Shown here one piece after another: positions 1 to 6,787 of a DNA stretch of 17,364 nt (its first letter is position 1; every line of letters starts with the position of its first letter). Under the pieces are notes generated by a model that was not told the origin of the DNA, ran no database searches, and worked only from the letters and a program-made list of their open reading frames with translations. Source of the DNA: JBKEDC01 sp047974225 (lineage in GTDB: Bacteria; Bacteroidota; Bacteroidia; Bacteroidales; Prolixibacteraceae); NCBI GenBank assembly GCA_047974225.1, contig JBKECD010000181.1, positions 1 through 17,364 of the forward strand, read 5' to 3'. A program made the position numbers and the translations under genes.

Positions 1-90
1 AACAGTCAGACCTGCTCGTCGCAATAAATCAATCGTGGCAATAGCTTCAGTTTCCTCGAAACCTTCAGCTAAAAATGTGGCAACTTTCAT
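1..90 (-). CDS. DJ-1/PfpI family protein, N-terminal 30 residues only
   Basis: The leftward frame starts with ATG at 90 and runs off the left edge, so only the first 30 residues are visible. They read MKVATFLAEGFEE, then TEAIATIDLLRRAGLTV. This matches the N-terminus of the DJ-1/ThiJ/PfpI family: a first beta strand, the conserved Glu of the 'EGFEE-E' stretch (the Glu that in DJ-1 lies beside the nucleophilic Cys), and the 'D-LRRAG' helix. Family members include the glyoxalase- or deglycase-like DJ-1/YajL proteins and cysteine-type chaperones. The catalytic Cys lies outside the window, so the subfamily cannot be set. A TATATTTG box ends four bases before the ATG, suggesting a nearly leaderless message. 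Confidence 0.8.
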   Translation of the reverse strand, partial: MKVATFLAEGFEETEAIATIDLLRRAGLTV

Positions 91-94
91 TCTA

Positions 95-102
95 CAAATA
101 TA
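95..102 (-). promoter_or_regulatory. Bacteroidota -7 box for the DJ-1-like gene
   Basis: Read leftward, these bases are TATATTTG, an exact TAnnTTTG match. The box ends four bases before the start codon at 90, which would put the transcription start on or next to the ATG. No convincing -33 TTG lies at 19-21 bp, so the call rests on one box and its position. Confidence 0.5.
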
Positions 103-220
103 CTCCAAAATTAAATAAATAAAAAGTTATACTCTTTTCTCTCTCCATTAGCTTTTATGTATTACAAGAGGTTTACCTTCGCAACATCTTTTAAAAACAT
201 TTACTAAAACACACTTAATT

Positions 221-1582
221 ATGTTTGAACTAATGGTCATCGTGTTTGTTTTGGGCTACATCGGAATCGCCCTCGAACACACCATCCACATCAACAAAGC
301 TGCCACGGCGCTTATCATCGGCACCGTGTGCTGGGTGCTCTACATTCTTGGAGCACAAGATATATTCAGCTCTGGGCTAAGTACTGCTTGGACTGAATAC
401 GCTGAGCTTCATGGGCTAACACTTAATTTACATGCCGCCCGCGAATTTGTTACAGAAAACGAAGCTGTACATCACCTCGGTGAAACAGCCGAAATCCTAT
501 TCTTCCTCATGGGAGCTATGACTATCGTGGAGATGGTCGATTCGCACCGCGGTTTTGAATTTATCACCAACCGCATCAAAACAAAAAATAAAGTAAAACT
601 CCTTTGGGTAATTTGCGTGCTCACCTTCTTCATGTCGGCTTTGCTCGACAACCTCACCACCACCATCGTGATGATTGCCTTGCTCCGCAAGGTGGTGAGC
701 AGCAAAAACACGCGCTGGGTGTTCGCCAGTATGATTGTCTTGGCAGCCAATGCCGGTGGCGCATGGTCGCCCATTGGCGACGTAACGACCATCATGCTTT
801 GGATTGGCGGACAAGTAACAGCGGCAAAGATTGTCGAAGGCGTATTTTTGCCTAGCGTTGTGGCAATAGTTGTGCCGCTCAGCATCCTCAGCTTCCGTCT
901 CAAAGGAACAATTCATGCACCTGCAACCAAGCAAACAGAAGCAAGCCTAGCAAACAAAACCGACAAGAAAATCATGTTTATCAGTGGCATCTTGGGACTA
1001 ATCTTCGTGCCGATATTCAAGACCATTACCCACCTCCCCCCTTACATGGGCATGCTTCTTTCATTAGGTGTGATTTGGACAATTTCAGAAGTCTTGCATC
1101 GCAAAAAACCGCATGACATTCGTCGCAAGCTTTCAGTGGAAACTATTCTTCAGAAAATTGACGTGCCTACTATTTTGTTCTTCTTAGGAATCCTATCAGC
1201 AGTGGCAGCCTTGCAATCTGCTGGCCAGCTCAACATGATGGCAGGATGGCTCGATGAAAAACTAGGCAATATTTACCTCATCGACCTCACTATCGGTGTG
1301 CTTTCTTCGATTGTGGATAACGTGCCACTGGTGGCTGGCGCTATGGGGATGTATCCCGTGGCTGAAAGCGGTGCTTTCATGCAAGATGGCGTGTTTTGGG
1401 AATTTCTCGCCTACACTGCCGGAACTGGTGGCAGCATGCTCATCATCGGCTCAGCTGCTGGCGTAGCTGCTATGGGATTAGAAAAAATCGACTTCATGTG
1501 GTATCTCAAAAAGATTTCGGGGCTAGCCCTCATCGGATACCTTGCAGGGGCAGCCGTCTATTGCTTAGAATTTATGTTCTAA
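221..1582 (+). CDS. nhaD: Na+/H+ antiporter NhaD
   Basis: A 453-residue, very hydrophobic protein with about a dozen membrane segments, of normal length for NhaD antiporters (ion transporter superfamily, related to ArsB). NhaD exchanges cytoplasmic Na+ or Li+ for protons at the inner membrane and supports salt and alkali tolerance. Visible family marks are LLDNLTTTIVM (about residues 141-151), NAGGAWSPIGDVTTIM (177-192), IVDNVPLVAGAMG (364-376) and the glycine-rich GTGGSMLIIGSAAG (401-414). The paired Asp-Asn motifs at 143-144 and 366-367 and Asp187 are likely ion-pathway residues. The start is the first ATG after a roughly 130-bp spacer shared with the divergent DJ-1-like gene. A TACCTTCG sequence at 174-181 could be a weak -7 box. 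The gene stands alone and ends at a strong terminator. Confidence 0.92.
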   Translation: MFELMVIVFVLGYIGIALEHTIHINKAATALIIGTVCWVLYILGAQDIFSSGLSTAWTEYAELHGLTLNLHAAREFVTENEAVHHLGETAEILFFLMGAMTIVEMVDSHRGFEFITNRIKTKNKVKLLWVICVLTFFMSALLDNLTTTIVMIALLRKVVSSKNTRWVFASMIVLAANAGGAWSPIGDVTTIMLWIGGQVTAAKIVEGVFLPSVVAIVVPLSILSFRLKGTIHAPATKQTEASLANKTDKKIMFISGILGLIFVPIFKTITHLPPYMGMLLSLGVIWTISEVLHRKKPHDIRRKLSVETILQKIDVPTILFFLGILSAVAALQSAGQLNMMAGWLDEKLGNIYLIDLTIGVLSSIVDNVPLVAGAMGMYPVAESGAFMQDGVFWEFLAYTAGTGGSMLIIGSAAGVAAMGLEKIDFMWYLKKISGLALIGYLAGAAVYCLEFMF

Positions 1583-1591
1583 CACAATCAC

Positions 1592-1637
1592 AAATAATAA
1601 AGGGGAATCCGAACTTTCGGATTCCCCTTTATTATTT
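1592..1637. terminator. Bidirectional intrinsic terminator between nhaD and the Spy-like gene
   Basis: A perfect inverted repeat with 21-bp arms (1592-1612 and 1617-1637). The core is GGGGAATCCGA/TCGGATTCCCC, flanked by A/T-rich outer arms that give a U-rich tail in both directions. It lies between two convergent genes, 10 bp after the nhaD stop and 26 bp from the end of the leftward gene. Confidence 0.9.
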
Positions 1638-1663
1638 AGCAAGACAAAATCTTCAAAAAAAGA

Positions 1664-2107
1664 TCAATCCTCCCGCTGCTTTCTCCGATAATCTTTAATC
1701 ACCCGAAAGCGAAAATCATTTTCAACAGGCACTATCAACACCACCTTTTTAGCTGGAAGCACTTGGAGAAACTTTGCGTTATACTTCAAAATCAAGTTTA
1801 GCTCACGCTGAGCAATATCATTCATCTCCGCATTAATGCGCTGAAAATCCTTCTCTGCCAATCGATCATAATCATCTCGCAACTGACACTCCAGCTCACG
1901 CCGACGGTTATGCAGTTTCCACCTTGACTCATCAAATTCATTGTATATCGGCCAAAATTTCTGAGCCTCCTCTGTATTGAGGTTCATTTTGTCGGTCATA
2001 TACGACACCTTCTGAGCTTTAAACTGCTCTATTTGCTCTGCGCTAGGCTGCGCCCAAAGCATCGTTCCGGCACACAGCATCACTACAAGTATTAAAATCC
2101 GCTTCAT
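1664..2107 (-). CDS. Spy/CpxP-like periplasmic protein of an ECF sigma operon
   Basis: A 147-residue exported protein. Residues 1-19 form a signal peptide (Lys-Arg, a hydrophobic core, then Met-Leu-Trp-Ala-Gln at the likely cleavage site). The mature part is almost wholly helical and strongly charged, with the stretch NLNTEEAQKFWPIYNEFD (about 43-60) followed by long Arg/Glu-rich helices. That pattern fits the Spy/CpxP/LTXXQ group, small periplasmic chaperones or stress sensors; Bacteroidota homologues are often found beside ECF sigma factors. It is last in a three-gene leftward operon, 15 bp after the preceding gene. It may report envelope stress to the putative anti-sigma factor, which is inferred from position. 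The exact subfamily is uncertain. Confidence 0.7.
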   Translation of the reverse strand: MKRILILVVMLCAGTMLWAQPSAEQIEQFKAQKVSYMTDKMNLNTEEAQKFWPIYNEFDESRWKLHNRRRELECQLRDDYDRLAEKDFQRINAEMNDIAQRELNLILKYNAKFLQVLPAKKVVLIVPVENDFRFRVIKDYRRKQRED

Positions 2108-2122
2108 ATCTCAAATCTTTAT

Positions 2123-2554
2123 TTATTCTACAATCATCCCCGCTATTAAATCCAAATCACTCATATAATAAGACAGCTCGCTAAGCATCGCCTCCGCATC
2201 ATTGGCACTCTGCTCCACCTCTTCTTGCATCAGCAAATCTGCCAAATAAGCATCCGCCAAATAAGCACTTGCAACCAGCTCAATCATGCCCTCATCTTTT
2301 TCATCCCTAGCGTCTGCATAGGAGTTCGTCAGCTGTTGCTCTGAAAAGTCAAACAACAACACCGCCAAAACCAAACAGGCAGCCAATGCCAGCATCGGTC
2401 TGAAGAATTGAATCACTTTAGTTGTTTTTTTTCTCTCTGCCCCAAAAGCATCAATACGCATCTCCAATCGCTCATCGAAGGTATCCAAATAAGTTTGAGG
2501 TATTTTAAAACCTCCCTTACCTGCACTCTTTTTTAATCTTTCTATATCTTTCAT
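2123..2554 (-). CDS. Putative membrane anti-sigma factor
   Basis: A 143-residue protein starting at the ATG at 2554; a GTG one codon upstream is also possible. It has a cytoplasmic, basic N-terminal part (about 1-48, with the pattern F-IP--YLDTFDERLE seen in short Bacteroidota proteins of this kind), one hydrophobic segment (about 50-68) and a very acidic C-terminal part outside the membrane. It lies directly after the ECF sigma factor gene and before a Spy-like gene. No zinc anti-sigma motif (H-x3-C-x2-C) is present, so the anti-sigma role rests on topology and position only. The acidic tail repeats 'AYLAD' twice (ASAYLADAYLADLL). Confidence 0.55.
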   Translation of the reverse strand: MKDIERLKKSAGKGGFKIPQTYLDTFDERLEMRIDAFGAERKKTTKVIQFFRPMLALAACLVLAVLLFDFSEQQLTNSYADARDEKDEGMIELVASAYLADAYLADLLMQEEVEQSANDAEAMLSELSYYMSDLDLIAGMIVE

Positions 2555-2586
2555 CACTTTATATGATTGTTTTTTATGCGAAAAGT

Positions 2587-3135
2587 TTAATCCAAACTCA
2601 GCATATCATTATTTTGGACATATTCACTAACCTTTTTGACCGCATGGTGATACGAAGCCTTCAACGCCCCCTCGCTCGTGTTCAGAATCTTTGCCATGTC
2701 TTGATATTTCACCTCTTCATAGAATCGCATATTAAACACCAGTCGTTGTTTTTCGGGCAAAGTGAGAATAGCTTTCTGCAACAACACTTGCGCTGCATCG
2801 CCATCAAAATAACTGTCTGCCTGCATATTCTCCAAAAGCGACTCCTCATAATCGCCACTTCCTTTTCGCTTTCGCTGTGCTAAAAAGCTCAACGACTCAT
2901 TAGTGGCTATGCGATATATCCAAGTATATAGTCCCGCCTCCGATCGAAAGCCCTCTACCCCACTCCACACCTTGATAAAAGTGTTCTGCAACACATCATC
3001 AGCATCATCATGCGAAATCACCATACGACGAATGTGCCAATATAAACGTTCTTTATATTGCTTCACTAAAGCTCGAAAAGCACGCTGCTTATCTCCTCCG
3101 TGCTTTAATTGGTGTATGATTTCTTCTTCTGTCAT
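2587..3135 (-). CDS. ECF-family RNA polymerase sigma factor
   Basis: A 182-residue protein, the usual ECF length. Region 2 covers about residues 18-88 and carries the core-binding and -10-melting helix DADDVLQNTFIKVW (44-57) followed by YTWIYRIATNESLSFLAQRKR. Region 4 covers about 118-172, with LPEKQRLVFNMRFYEEVKYQDMAKIL and then the helix-turn-helix SEGALKASYHHAVKKV. It directs RNA polymerase to a small regulon, probably including its own operon. The two downstream genes (gaps of 32 and 15 bp) encode the likely membrane anti-sigma factor and a Spy-like periplasmic protein. A 42-bp tandem array lies about 100 bp upstream of the start. No clear standard -7 box was found; a self-directed promoter would not need one. 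Confidence 0.9.
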   Translation of the reverse strand: MTEEEIIHQLKHGGDKQRAFRALVKQYKERLYWHIRRMVISHDDADDVLQNTFIKVWSGVEGFRSEAGLYTWIYRIATNESLSFLAQRKRKGSGDYEESLLENMQADSYFDGDAAQVLLQKAILTLPEKQRLVFNMRFYEEVKYQDMAKILNTSEGALKASYHHAVKKVSEYVQNNDMLSLD

Positions 3136-3232
3136 ATGTTCAAATACATCCCTTTGACTGCTTTCTTTCTGAAAAGTTTAAATGCTTGGCGAAATATACA
3201 TGTTTTTGCCTTTCTATTCATTGTCTAAATTG

Positions 3233-3380
3233 AAAAATCTACTCCGTGTTTTTCTAAACACAATCAAGAATTAAAAAAATATGCCCTGTGTTTTTCTAAA
3301 CACAACCAAGAATTAAAAAAATCTGCTCCGTGTTTTTCTAAACACAGTCAAGAATTAAAAAAATCTACGCTGTGTTTTGA
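3233..3380. repeat. 42-bp tandem array, about 3.5 copies, upstream of the ECF sigma gene
   Basis: The marker GTGTTTTTCTAAACAC starts at 3246, 3288 and 3330, and a partial copy at 3372, giving an exact 42-bp period. Each unit holds a short hairpin (GTGTTT, loop TTCT, AAACAC), then ATCAAGAATT and a run of seven A. There are no variable spacers. The array fills much of the 405-bp gap between the sigma gene and tRNA-Glu; the rest holds the tRNA promoter and no gene that I can see. Confidence 0.9.
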
Positions 3381-3471
3381 AAAAGAAAGTGTCAAATCAG
3401 ACAAAAGCAAAACATTTCTGTTTGAATTTCAAAATCAATGTTAAAGTTTCGCCTTTTATGAGCATCGCCCA

Positions 3472-3501
3472 TTGCAGAAATAAAAAACAACTGTATATTT
3501 G
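3472..3501 (+). promoter_or_regulatory. Bacteroidota-type promoter for tRNA-Glu
   Basis: TTG at 3472-3474 (the -33 box) is separated by 19 bp from TATATTTG at 3494-3501 (the -7 box, exact TAnnTTTG). Transcription would start near 3507, about 35 bases before the mature tRNA. This is the best two-box promoter in the window. Confidence 0.75.
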
Positions 3502-3541
3502 CAGTCGCTAAAGTGAATTACACATAGCGAATTGACATGTT

Positions 3542-3613
3542 GGCCCGTTCGTCTAGTGGTTAGGACGCCAGGTTTTCATCCTGGTAGCAGGGGTTCGATT
3601 CCCCTACGGGCTA
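3542..3613 (+). tRNA. tRNA-Glu (anticodon TTC)
   Basis: A full cloverleaf can be drawn. The acceptor stem is GGCCCGT with ACGGGCT (one G-U pair), the D arm contains TAGTGGTTAGGA, the anticodon stem is CCAGG/CCTGG around the loop TTTTCAT, and the T arm is GGGGTTCGATTCCCC. Loop positions 34-36 are TTC, reading Glu codons. The discriminator is A at 3613 and CCA is not encoded. An eight-T run in the following bases could act as a weak stop before rpsT. Confidence 0.97.
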
Positions 3614-3648
3614 CTTTTTTTTAAATACATTCGTACAACATAGTAACA

Positions 3649-3900
3649 ATGGCAAATCACAAATCTTCAAAAAAGAGAATCAGACAAGACGAAGCAAAAC
3701 GTCTTCACAATAAATACTACGCAAAGACAATGCGCAATGCCTTGCGCGCTTTACGTGCAACTACCGACAAAGAAGCTGCAACAGCAGAACTTCCCAAGGT
3801 AACTTCTATGATTGACAAATTGGCGAAGAGAAATATCATTCACGCCAACAAAGCAGCCAACTTAAAATCAAGCGTTACCAAGCATGTGAATGCCTTGTAG
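3649..3900 (+). CDS. rpsT: 30S ribosomal protein S20
   Basis: An 83-residue, Lys/Arg-rich protein starting MANHKSSKKRIRQDEAKR, the classic S20 N-terminus, with the C-terminal helix motif KRNIIHANKAANLKS. S20 binds 16S rRNA early in assembly of the small subunit. Length and content are normal. The gene follows tRNA-Glu by 35 bp; a TACATTCG sequence at 3626-3633 may be its own weak -7 box, or it may be read through from the tRNA promoter. A very strong inverted repeat follows four bases after the stop. Confidence 0.97.
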   Translation: MANHKSSKKRIRQDEAKRLHNKYYAKTMRNALRALRATTDKEAATAELPKVTSMIDKLAKRNIIHANKAANLKSSVTKHVNAL

Positions 3901-3904
3901 TGTG

Positions 3905-3974
3905 GTGAGCTGATTATACAAAAAAAAGAGCGATTGAAAATTCAATCGCTCTTTTTTTTGTATAATCAGCTCAC
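3905..3974. terminator. Perfect 34-bp-arm inverted repeat, bidirectional terminator
   Basis: Arms 3905-3938 and 3941-3974 are perfect reverse complements around a two-base centre. The inner part, AAAAAAAAGAGCGATTGAA with its complement, is an ordinary bidirectional terminator with eight-base A and T runs. The outer 16 bp (GTGAGCTGATTATACA) extend the match beyond what termination needs. It serves rpsT from the left and the DUF418 gene from the right. Confidence 0.9.
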
Positions 3975-3995
3975 ATGGACGATGATTTTAATTTC

Positions 3996-5183
3996 CTACC
4001 TTCTCCCCACCCAAGTTGCCCAATGCCACAGCTTTTCCAGCGGACCTTGACGATAACGATGATACCACCAGTTACTTGCTCGCAACTGCACTGCAAAAAT
4101 TAAAATTCCAACCAACACACTTGCCGCATAGCCCAAATAAGGCGCAAGATTTAATCCCACAGGGAAAAAAATCAATGCTCCGATGATGGATTGCGTGATA
4201 TAGTTGGTGAGGCTCATCTTGCCATAAATCCGCAATCGCTCCGACCAGCGACTGAAATTCGTGTGATAATACAGCAGCACAAACGATGACACAATCACCA
4301 ATGTGAACGCTAACTTCTGCCACATATCTAAAGCCGTGCCGATACTGCTCTTGATAATTTGAATGGAAGAATTATCGAACCATTCCACTTTTAGGGGATA
4401 CAATACTCCAAACGAAATCGCTGAAACAATCAATAATTTAATCCAAAAACGAGTATTTTCTGCCGCATTAACAAATAAATTCTTTCTCGCAAATAAAAAT
4501 CCGAGCAAAAACAAGCCTATCGTTTGCACAAAGCGACCACCATTAACAGCCCATAGCAAACTAGCCTTCTGCCCCGTCGTGATATTCTCTACCAAGAAAG
4601 TGCTCCAATTTCCACTACTCACCGCCTCAGCTACTACGCCATATAATCCTCCAACATTCAAATCTGGCATCGTGTGCGAAGCATTCTCCAAGCCACACAC
4701 GAAGTGAAACAATTCCACCGGCTGCATGAAACAAAGAATAGCCACCGACAACAACGCCTTATCGCACAGCTTGCAAAACAAAACCAACGAAAGCCCCGTA
4801 ATCGCATAAAGCATCAGCACATCACCACCCGGAAAGAAAGCTGCATTAATGGTGGCAAAGACACTCAAAAGCATCAATCGCCAGACAAATCTCAAGCGAA
4901 AATCCTCCCCTTTACTCTGCTGATTGGTCAGCTGCACATAAAAGGTGAATCCGAAGAGAAGCGCAAATATCGAGTAGCCCTTGCCAGCGATAAGTGCAAA
5001 AATCACATTAAATGCCACAGAATCCAAGGCATTCAGCCATTCGGGCTGAATAGCTACATCAGGATAAACAGGATAAATGAAATGCTCCACGCTGTGAATG
5101 ATTACAATTGCCATCACGGCAAAGCCTCGCAAGGCATCAACTAAATCAATCCGAGGAACTTTGGCTGAAATCGAGCTTGTCAT
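3996..5183 (-). CDS. DUF418 family membrane protein (YeiB-like)
   Basis: A 395-residue integral membrane protein with about nine or ten hydrophobic segments. The N-terminus RIDLVDALRGFAVMAIVIIH (11-30) is the usual first helix of DUF418 proteins, which share it with membrane acyltransferases of the DUF1624/acyltransferase-3 group. The C-terminal DUF418 marks are GKMSLTNYITQS (321-332) and YRQGPLEKLWHW (378-389). The biochemical role of the family is not settled; an acyl-transfer or transport role in the envelope is a guess. The gene is monocistronic, with a candidate -7 box at 5224-5231 and a terminator on both sides. A short hairpin could form at the 5' end of its message. Confidence 0.88.
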   Translation of the reverse strand: MTSSISAKVPRIDLVDALRGFAVMAIVIIHSVEHFIYPVYPDVAIQPEWLNALDSVAFNVIFALIAGKGYSIFALLFGFTFYVQLTNQQSKGEDFRLRFVWRLMLLSVFATINAAFFPGGDVLMLYAITGLSLVLFCKLCDKALLSVAILCFMQPVELFHFVCGLENASHTMPDLNVGGLYGVVAEAVSSGNWSTFLVENITTGQKASLLWAVNGGRFVQTIGLFLLGFLFARKNLFVNAAENTRFWIKLLIVSAISFGVLYPLKVEWFDNSSIQIIKSSIGTALDMWQKLAFTLVIVSSFVLLYYHTNFSRWSERLRIYGKMSLTNYITQSIIGALIFFPVGLNLAPYLGYAASVLVGILIFAVQLRASNWWYHRYRQGPLEKLWHWATWVGRR

Positions 5184-5200
5184 TAGGGTTAGTTTTATTC

Positions 5201-5220
5201 TTCAGCAGACTTTTGCTGAA
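5201..5220 (-). promoter_or_regulatory. Hairpin at the 5' end of the DUF418 message
   Basis: TTCAGCA (5201-5207) and TGCTGAA (5214-5220) pair over 7 bp around a six-base loop. If the -7 box at 5224-5231 is used, the hairpin would lie at the very start of the RNA, 17 bases before the ATG. It has no U run, so it is unlikely to be a terminator; it might protect the 5' end or affect translation. Confidence 0.4.
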
Positions 5221-5223
5221 AGC

Positions 5224-5231
5224 TCAAAAGT
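5224..5231 (-). promoter_or_regulatory. Candidate -7 box for the DUF418 gene
   Basis: Read leftward, TACTTTTG is an exact TAnnTTTG match, 40 bp before the ATG at 5183. A TTG on the same strand sits only 15 bp upstream, shorter than the usual 19-21 bp, so support is partial. Confidence 0.45.
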
Positions 5232-5256
5232 AGTTTTAATTTTCGACAATGGGAAT

Positions 5257-5299
5257 AAAAAAATCCCCCAAGCATGTAGCTTGAGGGAATCTTTTTTTT
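5257..5299 (-). terminator. Terminator of the DUF1254 lipoprotein operon
   Basis: Read leftward, the stem is ATTCCCTCAAGC with GCTTGGGGGAT around a five-base loop, followed by seven T. It lies just downstream of the stop at 5313. The stem base, including one U-G wobble, is the same as in the terminator at 8006-8066. Confidence 0.85.
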
Positions 5300-5312
5300 A
5301 CTTTCTCCTTGA

Positions 5313-6767
5313 TTAGTTTACTTTCACCACCGATGGAGGCGTATAAGTTTGTTCAATCACAGCTTGCTCGGGACCATAAGTTCGCAACACAAAGTAGAAA
5401 TTCTTTCCTTTGGGCGATGGCAACCAATTGGCTCTTTTGGCAGGGTCGGTTGGTGCTTCTGCTTGCACATAGACGGTGTAAGTACCATCTTCATTTTTAT
5501 TGATTCCTTCAGTTCTGTCGCCAACGGAGTAGCGCATCATTTCATTCGGAACGAAGTTAGCATCCATGGTGTAGATGGTGAGCGAATAAAAATATTTCAC
5601 CTGAGGCAAAGATTCTTTGGTGTATCTAATCTCGTAGTTATTATCACCATTGAGCAACACGCCTTCGCTATCTTCAAAGGTATTTATATACACACCTTCC
5701 TCGGGGTCATTGGCAATGATGCCTTGGTCGCATTGTATCGCAGCTCGCACGGGGAACTCATAGGAATAACCCAATCGTCCGAAAGCCCTAGGAGGATAGT
5801 TCCAACCATTAATCACCTTATTGCTCAGTCCGCCTGTTTGTAAAACCGCATGCAATTGCGCACGACCCGTTTTGGCTGCTCGTGCCAAGCCTGCTTTGAT
5901 TTCAGGAATCAGATTATCTAATTCTTCAGGCGAAGAATCAGGGCTAATACCAATCGTGCTAAAGAGTTTAATCAATTGGTCGTCGCGACGAAGTGGGTTT
6001 TCTTTCCACACCGAAACGATGGTTTTCCAATCCGCTAGTGGGTCGATGCTTCTATCGAAAGGCTTAAACGCCTCGTGTTTTTGTGGCAATGTCGAACGGT
6101 CTTTGCCCCAATAAGCCAACGGCGTGAGGTGATATTGCTCTTGCAGTTTGTTCACTGTTTTCACATCAGCTTCATCTTGCACGAAGGTTCTACCGAAAAT
6201 CAACACCGAATTAGTAGTCGATTGAAAAGAATCGGTGATACCTTTAGGCAATTTACCTTTCCATCCCGGAGGAATAATGGCGAAAGCTCCAGCCTTTCCA
6301 CCTGTGGTGCGTTGCCCCACATAGGCGAAGTTATCAGAGAACATATCGGCAATTTCAAACACAAAATAGCGGTCGCCCATTTCGGGGTGCGATAAAATGA
6401 CTGGTCCATCGGTCAAGTCCACCCAACCCCAATCATAGAGTGTATCTTGGTTTGGCGAACCGCCTGTAGTGTAGTTTTTATGGTTGGCAAGTGCTCTTTT
6501 CGAGTGAAAGAAGTTGAGTGGTGCATAGAAACTTGCATCGGGGTTCGTCACCCAATCATAGCGTAGTTCCGACATTTTCACTAGCGGATAGGCATACATA
6601 TAAGCCTGATAGCCCAAGGTGTAGGCATATTCTTCTTTCCACGATTTATCACCGCCTGCTTGTTCTGTTTTTTCAGTAGCGCAACAAGATTGTTGCTTGG
6701 CGTTTTCTTTGCAAGCTGAAAGAAAAACCATCGAAGCTGCTGCGAGAATTAAAAGTTGTTTTCTCAT
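5313..6767 (-). CDS. DUF1254/DUF1214 lipoprotein (larger paralogue)
   Basis: A 484-residue exported lipoprotein. The signal peptide ends in the lipobox LSAC with the lipidated Cys at 19, followed by a short linker with CC at 28-29. The DUF1254 domain spans about 45-190, with GSPNQDTLYDWGWVDLTDGP (103-122) and DRYFVFEIADMFSDNFAYVG (132-151). The DUF1214 domain forms the C-terminal third, with ANWLPSPKGKNFYFVLRTYGPE near the end. Two-domain proteins of this type are widespread but have no agreed activity. It lies 20 bp downstream of a shorter paralogue, so the two are co-transcribed. A strong terminator follows the stop. No active site can be named. Confidence 0.88.
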   Translation of the reverse strand: MRKQLLILAAASMVFLSACKENAKQQSCCATEKTEQAGGDKSWKEEYAYTLGYQAYMYAYPLVKMSELRYDWVTNPDASFYAPLNFFHSKRALANHKNYTTGGSPNQDTLYDWGWVDLTDGPVILSHPEMGDRYFVFEIADMFSDNFAYVGQRTTGGKAGAFAIIPPGWKGKLPKGITDSFQSTTNSVLIFGRTFVQDEADVKTVNKLQEQYHLTPLAYWGKDRSTLPQKHEAFKPFDRSIDPLADWKTIVSVWKENPLRRDDQLIKLFSTIGISPDSSPEELDNLIPEIKAGLARAAKTGRAQLHAVLQTGGLSNKVINGWNYPPRAFGRLGYSYEFPVRAAIQCDQGIIANDPEEGVYINTFEDSEGVLLNGDNNYEIRYTKESLPQVKYFYSLTIYTMDANFVPNEMMRYSVGDRTEGINKNEDGTYTVYVQAEAPTDPAKRANWLPSPKGKNFYFVLRTYGPEQAVIEQTYTPPSVVKVN

Positions 6768-6787
6768 GATATTTTATTTTTGATTAT

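Noticed and set aside
2555..2557. GTG at 2557 as start of the anti-sigma candidate
   Set aside because: An ATG follows directly at 2554; with no other evidence the ATG is the simpler choice.
3233..3380. CRISPR-like array of regularly spaced repeats
   Set aside because: The whole 42-bp unit repeats, with no variable spacers, and no cas genes are near. The same holds for the array at 12401-12513.
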